A program made the position numbers and the translations under genes. From positions 9,092,815-9,156,814 of the forward strand of contig JAGGNK010007448.1 in assembly GCA_017590115.1 (NCBI GenBank): DNA of 64,000 bases. The letters run 5' to 3'. Shown here piece after piece: positions 30,297 through 40,669 of this stretch. The notes beneath the pieces are model-generated. The model was not told where the DNA came from, did not search any database, and saw nothing but the letters and a program-made list of their open reading frames with translations. The number at the start of each line of letters is the position of its first letter. Within the stretch, counting starts at the first letter, position 1. Source of the DNA: Montifringilla adamsi (taxonomy: Eukaryota; Chordata; Aves; Passeriformes; Passeridae).

Positions 30297-33200
30297 GTGA
30301 GTGCTGGGAGTGTCCCTGCAGAGCTGGGAGCCCAGAGTGACCCCTGAGCCTCTCTGCTCCAGCCATGGCCAGGAAACGTTACCCAAGGAAAGAAGGAGCA
30401 GCACAGTGAGAATGCAGTTCTGGGGGTAAATAGCTCTACTCATGTCAAATATTTGTGTGGTCTCTGCATTAGAGAGTACAGCCACCTCTGATCCTAAACC
30501 CAGCTTTTCCTGGGCAATGGGACAGGTAAATTCTGCAGAGGTTCACATGGAAGACAAGATCTCAGGTGAAAAGTCTGGCTGAAATCCTTTCTGCCTGAAA
30601 GGAGGGAGGTCAGGTGTGTTCCTGCTGATCAGGGAGTGGGATTTTTCCCTCTCCTAAGTGCCCTCTGCTGTCCATGTCACAGAGTACCATGCCAAGGCTT
30701 TCCCACAGCCTGCAAACCCCAGGCTCTTTGACAATATCGCAGTTAAATCTGCATTCTCCTCCTCTGTTTGCACAGCTGAATGCAGAGGCAGACCCTGCAT
30801 CCCCTCACAGTGTCTCTCTTCATGTTTCAGGTGATGAAAGCTCTCAGGATGAGCGTGGGGCTGCTGCCATCTTCACTGTGCAGATGGATGAGCACCTGCA
30901 GGGGAAGGCTGTGCAGCACCGTGAGGTGCAGGGCCACGAGTCCCCCACCTTCCTGGGCTACTTCAAATCTGGCATCAAATACAAGGTGGGTGACAACTGA
31001 CTCGAGTCTGCAAGAAATGGCATCCTGCCCAATTCCCAGGAGAGTGAGAATTGCCCTTTTTCCAGTTGCTCAAAACCCATTCTCAGCCAGATGTTTTCAA
31101 TGAGTTGGAACTGAACAGGGTGGAGAACAGCAGATCCCAGTGGGAAAAATTTGGCTGAATTAATAATACACAAGGAAAGCCCCAGAAAGTTTTAGGAATC
31201 GAGGTTTTGTTTTTCTTCAAGAGGCAGAGGAAAGAACAGTCCCAAGGCACCTGGAATGAATTTAAGAAGCAGCAAAGTTAATGGAAAATGCCTACCCAGG
31301 AGGTTTGATTTCTCCCCACTTGCATAACAGTTTGACCTTGCAGTCTCTGTGCTTAGCCCACCCTCCCAGCATGTGAAATGTTTTGGTAAAGGAGATGAAC
31401 AGTAGTGGGAGTTACTCCTCCCTGCCATCACAAAAAGAAGTGGGAAAGAAGTGAAAAAAGTGGGATAGAAGTGAAAACATGCAGTCAAGCAGTTGTGTCT
31501 GTTAGGAATCCAAAGGCACAAGGAAAGTGATAGCAGGTCACATGCTTGCAAAGTGCTCACATTTCCTCATGTCTGAGACTTTCCTGATCTTTCTGTTTTG
31601 TTTATTTCCCACTGACTGGTTGTTACTTTCATTCATTTAAAGTTGGTTGTGCTTTTTTTGAGGGTAACTGACATGGGTTCTGTTGCCTGCATTGATAAAT
31701 AATTCCCAGTGTCTATCAGCAGAGAAAGTGAATCCTGAGCTTGGGATAATTTCTGGTAGGCAGGACGTGTTATACACATGGGAATTCACTGTTCCCCCAG
31801 TCCTGGTGTGAATCCTTGCTCCTGTGTTTCCCCCCCCCAGGCTGGTGGTGTGGCTTCTGGCTTCAGGCACGTGGTTCCCAACGAGGTCACTGTGCAGAGG
31901 CTGCTGCAGGTCAAAGGCAGGAGGACAGTCCGGGCCACGGAGGTCCCTGTGAGCTGGGACAGCTTCAACACAGGGGACTGTTTCATCCTGGACCTGGGCA
32001 GTGTGAGTATCACATCAAAGGCAGATGTGGCAGAATTCAAGGGGCAGGAGGTATCTGACATTCACACAAGTTTTATTTTCCCCCACTCTGCTGAAGCCAT
32101 CTCAGTGCTGAGCATCCTGAAACACTGACATTGTTCAGTTCAGCTGAGTCCTGTCTCACCTAGGCAGGTGCTGTCCTGCTCTGACACAACTTTCTCCTTC
32201 CCCAGAACATCTTCCAATGGTGTGGCTCCAAGAGCAACCGCCAGGAGCGGCTGAAGGCCACGGTGCTGGCCAAGGGGATCCGGGACAACGAGCGCAACGG
32301 GCGCGCCAAGGTCTACGTGTCAGAGGAGGGATCCGAGCGCGAGGAAATGCTCCAGGTTATTCCCTCTGTCCCTTTGTCCCTGCTGGAGTGGCAAGTGGGA
32401 TGTGTGCAAGAAAGGTGGGGTGGGTGGTGTGTGTGGTATAAACACACAGCTCAGTGCAGAGCTGGTCCTCTGCTCTGCTAGAACGTCTGAGGGAATTTAT
32501 GTGACTGATCTGGAATTCTCTTCCACTCATTCTCTTGACTGGAGCACCTGGGAAAGAAGATCCTCTTGGACTGGCTGGTAATGATTTTTCTCTCCCTCAC
32601 AGGTTCTGGGACCAAAGCCCAGTTTGCCAGCAGGAGTTTCTGATGAGACCAAAACTGACACAGCCAACAGGAAGCTGGCTAAGCTCTACAAGGTAACGAG
32701 GAGCCCTGACATAACTCTGGGGAGAGTGGAGTGATCTTTGTGAAATTGGATGGAAGTGCAATAGCAGAGAAGAGCTGAGCTGTTCTGCGTCCTGCCTCAC
32801 TCTGCTTCTTAACAAGTTTTATGTATGAACCTTGGTTGCTTGCACTGCATGTCCATGTACTTTCTGTTGGTTTGTCACCACTTATGACTATAGTGAGACA
32901 GCTGGGACTTGCAGGAATTTTTGAGAGAAAGGTGGAGTGTGAAACAAATAAGGGAAAAAGGAAGTTTTCCTCTGCTGTCAGGCATTGTGTTAGGAAAGTG
33001 ACAGGAAAGAACTAGAAACAGTGAGCCTGAGAAGCAGGACCTGCCCCTTTCTAACACCCAGATGAAGCCATGACTTGGAAGGTGTCATTTGCCATCAGCT
33101 GTGTGAGTGGAGAAGAGTGTCCAAGACTTTTTGGGAGGAATCTTCTCCAAGCAGCCTCTGCTATCCATGGGGTGAATATCTGCTAAGATGGTTTGTTATG

Positions 33201-36200
33201 TGGCACTTTATACATCAGTCAGTAGAGGAACTCAGATTTTTAACCCCACTTGATACAGGAAGGCTGTTCCCTTCCGTTACCCTTCCGTCCCTGTGTGCAC
33301 TTGGTTTGGTTTAGAAGATATTTCCTTTGCACTGAGGATATTCCCCATTTTGGACCAATCTCTCCTTGGTCCCAGCAGTATGTGCTTTGCTAGAAATAGT
33401 TGAAATCTTCAGAGTAAGTGTTATGTTTTTGCCATACTGTTGCTGTGTCAGAGGTATCCTGTTTGAAAACAATAGTGCCTGCAGCAGCCAGTGCATTTAA
33501 ATGGATTTCCCTTCCCCTCCCTGAGTTCTGAGCTATGGCCACAGAGCAGCAGGGAGCAGAGGGTGCTTATGTGAGCTCTGTGCTGTGTTGTCACAGGTCT
33601 CCAATGGGGCTGGGAACATGGCAGTGTCCCTGGTGGCAGATGAGAACCCCTTCTCCCAGGCAGCCCTGAGTACAGATGACTGCTTCATCCTGGACCACGG
33701 CACAGATGGAAAGATCTTTGTTTGGAAAGGTATCTGAGACAACCAGGGAGAAAAGAATTAATATCATAAATAGAAAGGCAGTTGTTCTCTCTCAGCCATC
33801 ACAACAGGCATGAAAGAGATTGAACAATGGTCATTTGTTATTTGGCATCATTTATGTGGAAGGCTGGGCCCTTCTACTTTGGCAGAAGGTACCTGGGACG
33901 GTTTCTTCTCTGGGTAAAATATCCTGACCCACTTTCTCTCTATTTTCATTAAAGGCAAAGGTGCCAACTCTGAAGAGAAGAAGGCAGCACTGAAAACAGC
34001 CTCAGAGTTCATTGACAAGATGGGTTATCCCAAACACACCCAGGTAAGGACCTGTGGCAGCCTCAAGCACTGGGGTCACTTTTCTGCCACATGGGCCAGG
34101 GACTGCGGAGCACGGATGGCTCAGGGCACGTGTCCCTGTTGAGTGGCTCCTGTTGTGGGAGATCTACTCTGTTCTAGGAGATTCTGCAGTGCTGCTCCTG
34201 GGCTAAAGCGGCATTTACCCCAGCACAGCTGGTAGTTAAAGGTTCTTCCTCTCAGATACTCTTTTACCTTTTCCATGACCTCTTTTAAGAGTGAAGAAGA
34301 GCAGATAAACCTGCTGTTCTTAGGGAGATGGTTCTAAACGCTCATTCCTTTCAGATCCAAGTCCTCCCCGAGAGTGGTGAGACACCTTTGTTCAAGCAAT
34401 TCTTCAAGAACTGGCGGGACAAGGACCAGACAGAAGGGCTGGGGCAGCCTCACGTTTCTGGCCACGTTGCCAAGATTGAGCAGGTCCCTTTTGATGCCGC
34501 CACCCTGCACAGCTCCAAGGCCATGGCTGCCCAGCACGGCATGGAGGATGATGGCTCTGGCAAGAAACAGGTCAGTGGTGGCACAATCCCTCTGGGAAGC
34601 TTTCTAGACTTTGCTACTTGATGGCATTGCTGCAAGAACAGCAAGACAAAAGGAGGCCAGAGAGCCTTCAACACTGAGGTCTTGTAACTACTGGGGGAAT
34701 TTCTGACACCAGAAATAGCAGCAGGGTCTTGAAAGCCCTGCAGAAAAGTGGGGTTGATTCTGACTCCACGATTTCCCAGCACTGTGGACACGGGTTTATT
34801 CCTCCTCCTGCTGATTATTCTCCCTGTTGCCATCGCATGTATGAATGTCTTGGAGCACCGGGGTTCATGACTCCGAGCATAGAAGCAGGGGGGGAGTTGG
34901 GTTTGAACGGGCTGGGGGCTGTCCAGAAGCCCACAGCGGTCCTGGCCGAGGTTTGACTGTTTAAAAACGCCCCGAAAAGCCTCAGAGCTCCGTTCGGGAG
35001 CAGCCCCTGGAGCGGATGGGAATTGTCCCGTCAGGTCCCGGCAGAGGGCGCGGCAGCACCGCCGGCTCCGGGGTGCGGAATTCGGTAACGCGGGCCGGCC
35101 GTGGGCTCGCTCTGCAGCGCCTCTGCTCCTCTCCCGTCAGATCTGGAGAATAGAAGGCTCCGAGAAGGTGCCGGTGGACCCCGCCACGTACGGGCAGTTC
35201 TACGGCGGGGACAGCTACATCATCCTGTACGATTACCAGCACGACGGGAAGCGGGGACAGATCATTTACACCTGGTACGGGACTTACCCTGGGGCAAGTC
35301 AGGAAACGCTGGGGCTGCGAGTCCACTCGGAAAATCGATCACTGCTGGTTCCCACTTTCTTTAGGGGATAAAGTTTCACCCTAGATAACTTTCACTTGCA
35401 AACAAAACAATACCAGAGGTCTGGGATGTTTCATTTGAAGTGGAACAATGGAGGGAATTACTGTGTGAGCTATTTTTTTTTTCCATTTCCGACCCACTGG
35501 TTATTACTCCCTTCTTTGGACCAAGCTCTGCTTTTCTAGGAAAGTGCTGCTTATCTAGGAAAGGTTCTTATCTCCCCCTGTGCTCACTGTGCTACAATAG
35601 AGGATAAGGAATTTCTCCTTTGTGTTGAAGGAAGTGCTGCAGAGATTCAGTAACAAAGCGTTTCCTTACCTCCTCTTGATCTCTGTAAGGTGTGTGTGTG
35701 GGGGGAAAGGCTGAGAATAAAGCTGGGATTTGGCCTTGTTCTCCAGGCAGGGCGCCGACTCCACGCAGGATGAGATTGCAACCTCTGCATTCCTCACAGT
35801 ACAGCTGGATGAGGAGCTGGGAGGCAGCCCCGTGCAGGTAAAGAGACCCAGCAGAAACCAACCCAACTCTGGGGAATAAAGAATATATATACACATATAT
35901 ATATACATGTATACTAAACACCTGGCCCAGCTGGGTGCTCTGTGAATATTCCAGCTAGACAGAGGGTTGTAAAAGCCATTTCTGGTTAGTCTTGCACTCC
36001 TCAAAACTGACAGCAAGTTTCTTTTTCTTCAGAAACGAGTAGTGCAAGGGAAAGAGCCCCCTCACCTGATGAGCATGTTTGGTGGAAAGCCCTTGATTGT
36101 TTACAAGGGTGGAACCTCGAGGGAAGGAGGCCAGACTGCACCTGCGGCAACGCGGCTCTTCCAGGTCCGCTCCAGCACCTCCGGAGCCACCAGAGCAGTG

Positions 36201-38535
36201 GAGGTACGTGGAGGGAGTCAGCCTCGGTGTTGTGTGTACAGCCCCTGATGGGAACGTGATCCACTGAAGAGTTCAGTTCCCTCCATGGAAGAGGAACTTG
36301 GGCCAGGACAGACACGTGTTCAGGGTCCCACTGCTCTGACAGAAAATGCACACAACACCTCTGTGCAACAACAAAGGGGAGAGTAAATCCTGGTGAGGAG
36401 AGGGCAGTGGTTTGTGGCTGCAGGAACTCCCCAAAATTTCCAGCTTCAAGAAGCCTGTCCTTGTTGACACAGAGGAGTTGGTATTAATGATTGATCAGTG
36501 TTGGCAACGGGGACTGCTCTGCCATGGGCTCCCCAGTGAGCTCCTAAATCTCCTGCCATAACCACCAGGACTGGCACAATGACAGCCAGGCATTCCTGCT
36601 ATAGGTCCTGTGTACCTGTAATCACACACTGAAACAGTTATTTACTCTTCCCATGTGGAAAATCTAATTCATCACTTGGATACAGGGAATATACAACACA
36701 TCTGACAGCTTTACATGCTCATATGGAAAATCTTGTTTGCAGTTTATTCAACTGTAGGTTTGATTTTGAAATAACAGGCTCCCTGTAGAGGATGGTTACA
36801 TCTGACACCTGCAGTGTTCCTTCTTTTCAGCTGGATCCTACAGCCAGTCAGCTGAACTCCAATGATGCCTTTGTCCTGAAAACTCCCTCTGCTGCCTACC
36901 TGTGGGTTGGCCAAGGAGCCAGCAATGCTGAGAAATCAGGAGCACAGGAGCTGCTGAAGATACTGGGAGCTCGCCCAGTACAGGTTGCTGAGGGCAAAGA
37001 GCCAGGTGAGGGGGTCACAGTGGGAGTCTGTGATCATTTCTGTGTAGCTGCACATCCTCAGCAATTATTTCATGGGCATTTTGTCTCCTGGAACAAGATG
37101 TGGGCATGGGCAAGAAGGGCTTCTCCAGGGTATTTTCATTGTTTAACAGCACTCTCATGTATGTCTGCAGGCCATTAGGCCTTTCTGACCCGAAGAATGC
37201 TTCAAGTCCTGCCCAAACCATAACCCTGGTGTGGGTTCCATGAACAGGAGAAGTATCAGTCTCTCTTTGTTTTCCAGACAATTTCTGGGCAGCCTTGGGT
37301 GGCAAAGCTCCGTACCGCACCTCGCCCCGCCTCAAGGACAAGAAGATGGACACTCACCCCCCGCGTCTCTTCGCCTGCTCCAACAAGAGTGGCCGCTTCA
37401 CCGTGAGTGTCTGGGGGGATTCACTCAGCATCCACCTGACAGGGCTGCGAGAAGATCAGGCCCAGCTGCTCTGAGCCCCCCACCAGCTTACACCTGGTCT
37501 TTCTTCGTGTGGTCTGTCCTGTACAGATAAAGTAAATGAAGCCTGTGCTCATCTTAACCCTGTTTTTCAGATTGAAGAAGTTCCTGGAGATCTGACTCAG
37601 GATGACCTTGCCACAGATGATGTGATGCTCCTGGACACATGGGATCAGGTATGTCACATTTAGAGGGGACAAGAGGAGCAAAGAAGAGGCACAGATTGGC
37701 TCTAGATCGAGACCTGAACCACAATAGCCAGAGGTGCTGTTGTGTTACAGATTCAGCACACATGAGCCACAAGGCAACTCAGAGCTGAATTTTGATGTTT
37801 TATAGAAAAATGTTCAAACATCTGCTACTTTCCCTTGATATTAAGCTAGTGTAGAATTTGTTCAAGAGTCTACAATTAATGTAAATAAAATGCAGGGGAA
37901 AAAACTTCCCATTATTGCCCAATAGAGCCTTGGTCATGTTGGTCAATGACCCAGGCACACCAACATGAGGATTTTCTGGTTTGTGTCACACTCTGTTCAC
38001 TGAGGCTTCATCTAAATTATCCCTTCATGAAGAGTATGATTGTTACTGAATTAATATTTTTATCTTTAGGTCTTTGTATGGATTGGGAAAGATGCCCAAG
38101 AAGAAGAAAAAACTGAGGCACTGAAGTCTGGTAATGTCACATTTTCCTCTCTGAACTATCCCTTTCTCATTTTCCCACTGTGTGATCATGACTCAGGCAA
38201 TTCATATTCTGACAGGCATAGATAAAACCATAGGGTACAAACTTTCAGTGGGTATTTTTGTTCAAATGGCCGATGGGAAGCTGCCTCTCTGGCAGCCATT
38301 TAGCCCCAGCTGAGCTGCTGCTCTGCAGGCCTGGTGCTCAGTGAGATCCTTCCCTGTGTCCCCAGCCAAGCGCTACATTGACACAGACCCCTCCACGCGG
38401 GACAAGAGGACCCCGGTGACCATCGTCAAACAGGGCTTTGAGCCCCCCACCTTCTCCGGCTGGTTCCTGGGCTGGGACGATGACTACTGGGCTGTGGATC
38501 CCCTGCAGAGAGCAATGGCAGATGTGGATGTGTGA
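30104..38535 (+). CDS. GSN: GSN, gelsolin (actin-severing and capping protein)
   Basis: Gelsolin severs and caps actin filaments when activated by calcium and is released by phosphoinositides (family knowledge). Sixteen exons from the ATG at 30,104 (A at -3, G at +4) to TGA at 38,533-38,535 give 2193 nt, or 730 residues, against 731 for human cytosolic gelsolin. All 15 junctions preserve frame. The six gelsolin repeats run in order: G1 in exons 2-3, G2 in 4-5, G3 in 6-8, a linker in 9, G4 in 10-12, G5 in 12-14 and G6 in 15-17. Recognisable blocks include [18 protein letters not shown] near the N-terminus, [18 protein letters not shown], and the C-terminal latch region [20 protein letters not shown]. 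Two Cys in G2 (GDCFILDL and QWCGS) correspond to the disulfide of plasma gelsolin. Exon numbering counts the non-coding or leader exon as exon 1. Confidence 0.98.
30831..30985 (+). CDS. GSN: GSN exon 3
   Basis: This exon encodes residues 65-116, from [18 protein letters not shown] to KSGIKYK. It finishes G1 and begins the phosphoinositide-binding segment, ending in phase 0 at AAG/GTGGGT. Confidence 0.97.
31841..32002 (+). CDS. GSN: GSN exon 4
   Basis: This exon encodes residues 117-170, [14 protein letters not shown] to CFILDLGS. It contains the phosphoinositide- and F-actin-binding part of G2 and the first disulfide Cys. The acceptor has an unusually pure poly-C tract. The human Lys at the first position of this exon is Ala here. 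Confidence 0.97.
32206..32355 (+). CDS. GSN: GSN exon 5
   Basis: This exon encodes residues 171-220, [16 protein letters not shown] to EREEMLQ, with the second G2 Cys. The donor CAG/GTTATT departs from consensus at intron positions 3, 5 and 6. Frame and homology still fix the border, because the next exon resumes VLGPKP. Confidence 0.95.
32603..32692 (+). CDS. GSN: GSN exon 6
   Basis: This exon encodes residues 221-250, [15 protein letters not shown] to [10 protein letters not shown], the linker between G2 and G3. It is phase 0 at both ends, with donor AAG/GTAACG. Confidence 0.97.
33597..33729 (+). CDS. GSN: GSN exon 7
   Basis: This exon encodes residues 251-294 and one base of Gly295, [18 protein letters not shown] to KIFVWK, in repeat G3. 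The donor is G/GTATCT. Confidence 0.97.
33955..34043 (+). CDS. GSN: GSN exon 8
   Basis: This exon encodes residues 295-324, [16 protein letters not shown] to GYPKHTQ, finishing the G3 core. The donor is CAG/GTAAGG. Confidence 0.97.
34355..34570 (+). CDS. GSN: GSN exon 9
   Basis: At 216 nt this is the longest coding exon. It encodes residues 325-396, [16 protein letters not shown] to DDGSGKKQ, covering the end of G3 and the long linker between the N- and C-terminal halves. It is phase 0 at both ends. Confidence 0.97.
35141..35274 (+). CDS. GSN: GSN exon 10
   Basis: This exon encodes residues 397-440 plus two bases of Trp441, [18 protein letters not shown] to GQIIYT, opening repeat G4. The donor is TG/GTACGG. 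The Trp codon is completed by the G of exon 11. Confidence 0.97.
35747..35837 (+). CDS. GSN: GSN exon 11
   Basis: This exon completes Trp441 and encodes [17 protein letters not shown] through LGGSPVQ to residue 471, in G4. The donor is CAG/GTAAAG. Confidence 0.97.
35882..35914. repeat. (AT/AC)n simple repeat, GSN intron 11
   Basis: An impure alternating AT and AC/TG tract lies about 45 bases downstream of the exon 11 donor. It is a likely length-variable microsatellite. Confidence 0.85.
36033..36203 (+). CDS. GSN: GSN exon 12
   Basis: This exon encodes residues 472-528, [18 protein letters not shown] to GATRAVE, the end of G4 and the start of G5. The conserved [13 protein letters not shown] block lies here. 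The donor is GAG/GTACGT. Confidence 0.97.
36831..37005 (+). CDS. GSN: GSN exon 13
   Basis: This exon encodes residues 529-586 and the first base of Asp587, [17 protein letters not shown] to AEGKEP, in G5. The donor is G/GTGAGG. Confidence 0.97.
37278..37402 (+). CDS. GSN: GSN exon 14
   Basis: This exon encodes residues 587-628, [18 protein letters not shown] to SNKSGRFT, the end of G5 and the linker to G6. The donor is ACC/GTGAGT. Confidence 0.97.
37571..37648 (+). CDS. GSN: GSN exon 15
   Basis: This exon encodes residues 629-654, [17 protein letters not shown] to LDTWDQ, the opening of G6 with its acidic calcium-site residues. The donor is CAG/GTATGT. Confidence 0.97.
38070..38130 (+). CDS. 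GSN: GSN exon 16
   Basis: This exon encodes residues 655-674 and one base of Ala675, [20 protein letters not shown], in G6. The acceptor is TTTAG and the donor G/GTAATG. Confidence 0.97.
38366..38535 (+). CDS. GSN: GSN exon 17 (terminal coding)
   Basis: This exon completes Ala675 and encodes [17 protein letters not shown] through the latch helix to residue 730, then TGA at 38,533. The C-terminal tail, ending ADVDV, differs slightly from the human AELAA. Confidence 0.97.
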
Positions 38536-38735
38536 GCAGTGTTTGAAACAGAGCAAGTTCAGTGCCTTCAATGCCTTCAAGAGCTCCTTCCTCCTGCAGG
38601 ATGTATGTTAACGAGGGAATGATGTTAATAGCCAATTAGCTGTGCAATAATTTCCGAAAACAATCGTGACCCATCATTGACCCTACTCCTTGCTTTGATT
38701 ATATTTAATACAATAAAGCTTGTATGAAATATGGG
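38536..38735 (+). terminator. GSN: GSN 3' UTR and poly(A) signal
   Basis: A canonical AATAAA lies at 38,712-38,717, 177 bases after the stop codon. A G/T-rich element (GGTGGGGTTTGTT) follows near 38,748, so cleavage is expected around 38,735. This gives a short 3' UTR. Confidence 0.8.
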
Positions 38736-38997
38736 AAGAACAGAAATGGTGGGGTTTGTTATGAAGAAGAAAACATTAAAGAGCAGCTGTAGGTCCCATG
38801 TTTGAAAACACCTTAGAAACCAAAACCTTCTTTAAGCCATCTTTTGCACATGGACTTTTTAGTGAAACGTTACAGAAATTATTTTGTGAAGTTTGGGACT
38901 GCTTTGCTTTCCCCTCTTCAGAATTTTATGTGTTTGAGACCCTGATAAATAGTATTTTACTCTTTCAGAAACTCACTCATTAGTAAACAGCATGTTT

Positions 38998-39003
38998 TTT
39001 ATT
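38998..39003 (-). terminator. STOM: Candidate distal STOM poly(A) signal
   Basis: The minus strand reads AATAAA here. Using it would give STOM a 3' UTR of about 1.5 kb and leave only about 250 bases between the STOM and GSN 3' ends. Confidence 0.4.
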
Positions 39004-40182
39004 CAGGATGAGAGCAAAAAAGCATCTTGTGGTATCAACAGGAATTCACAAGGGTGGCACCTGCAGCAGCAGCGGGAGTTACAGGGTGACTCATCTTCCC
39101 CAAGGATTAACCTGGAGCTGTGCTGTTGCTCTGCTTCCCACTCCAAGTGCCTGAGCACAGCAATGCTAATTACTCCAGCTTTGTTAACAGTTTCTCCCGC
39201 TCCCAGCCAGAAGTTAGGCTCAGCTTACTTCAGCTGCCACCTTGACAAACACAAAGTATATTGCTTTGGTGATGCAGAGGAAAACCTGCCCAGCAGACAG
39301 GCAGAAAAACAACAGCACTTGGGCATCTCCTGCAAGTGACAAAGGCACAGCGTGTCGAGGCACAGGTACCCAGGCCTAAAACACCTGTAAATACAGAGCT
39401 GATTGGAGCAGAAAGGGCATAAGAAACTACTTATGGAGTTATGCTGGCCAGTGGGAGAAGGGCACTTACATCAGTGATCCTGGCATTTCAGTTCCACTGC
39501 CTCGTCCCAGATTTTAAAGATGTCAGACTCAGTGCTGGTGGCAGCCTGAAGAGTCTTCCCTACGCTGACTTCACTTCTTCTCTTATTAATCCGTTCTACA
39601 GGGGTACAAAACAGGAAGTTTAACAGCTTGGGTTATGTGAGCTGAGGCCCAGCTGCTTTGAGGATGAAATGTAAGCCCTTATTGACACAACAACCACTCC
39701 AGGTCTGCACAGAGCAGCACCAACAGGTAAAGCACCAGTGCAGCACCTTCTGTTAAACACCACTCCTCCCTGCTGCTAGTTACAGACATGGCATTTCCTA
39801 GAGAAATAAGTTTGTAGATCTGGATAAAATGCAGCACTTTGGTTTTTAAAAAATATTTTTAGGAGAAACAGATGCAGAGCCTTTTCAGTGCTTTAAAGCA
39901 GTGCAACTCTATGCAGACACAGCCTCATAACAACAGCAGCCCATCAGCGACCACAAGCACGTTGTGTCCATAACTACGGCATGTTTGTGCCATTCCTGGG
40001 TGGCAGCAAGACAGAAAGTTTCACTAACAACTGTTTCTCATCAATGGGGACTGGTTTAGAGAACAGGAGCCTGATTTTCAGGAGCCCCCCAGGACACTAT
40101 TCCACTTCCCTTGCAGGGCTACAGACCCATTTTGTAGAAGGAATAATTCCAAATGTTGGATCACCTCTACCACAACTGGTTT

Positions 40183-40188
40183 TTTATT
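40183..40188 (-). terminator. STOM: Candidate proximal STOM poly(A) signal
   Basis: AATAAA on the minus strand lies about 290 bases after the STOM stop codon. It is the first canonical signal downstream of the CDS. I cannot tell from sequence which of the two signals dominates. Confidence 0.5.
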
Positions 40189-40474
40189 CTATTTGAAAAG
40201 GAGATTTTGGATTAGAGGTGCTCCATCCAGGACAATATGGATAAAGCTTATTTAAGATCACAACCTGCTTGTACTCCTTCTGAGAGGCTTTCAACTTCCA
40301 AATATTGCGATTGTCCACATTCACAAACATTACATACAAGTTCTATAACACACTCAGTAAAACAAAAAGGTTCCTCAGCAAACCCACTTTGCTAACACTG
40401 CCACAAGCTACAATACACAGGGAATTCAGTGCTGCAAACATGGGCTGACCCCGAGCTCGCCCCTCCCAGCCTCC

Positions 40475-40669
40475 CTACTCCGTCACACCTAGGAGGCCCT
40501 GCAGGATGTTTATGGGCAGGGGGAAGACGATGGTGGAATTCTTCTCGGCAGCGATGGTGGTCAGGGTCTGCAGGTACCGGAGCTGGAGAGCAGCAGGAGA
40601 CTCCGTGATCACCATGGACGCCTCCTTCAGGGCCCTGGACGCGTTCATCTCGCCCTCGGCCGCGATCAC
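40475..40669 (-). CDS. STOM: STOM exon 7 (terminal coding)
   Basis: This exon encodes residues 217-280, [18 protein letters not shown] to LQGLLGVTE, then TAG at 40,477-40,475. It contains the [18 protein letters not shown] region used for oligomerisation and raft association. The acceptor is CCCCAG/GTGATC. Confidence 0.97.
   Translation of the reverse strand: MIAAEGEMNASRALKEASMVITESPAALQLRYLQTLTTIAAEKNSTIVFPLPINILQGLLGVTE

Noticed and set aside
35168..35371. Read-through of GSN exon 10 past 35,274
   Set aside because: The read-through peptide diverges from gelsolin immediately after the Thr-Trp codons. The GTACGG donor at 35,275 joins in frame to exon 11 and restores the conserved WQGA.
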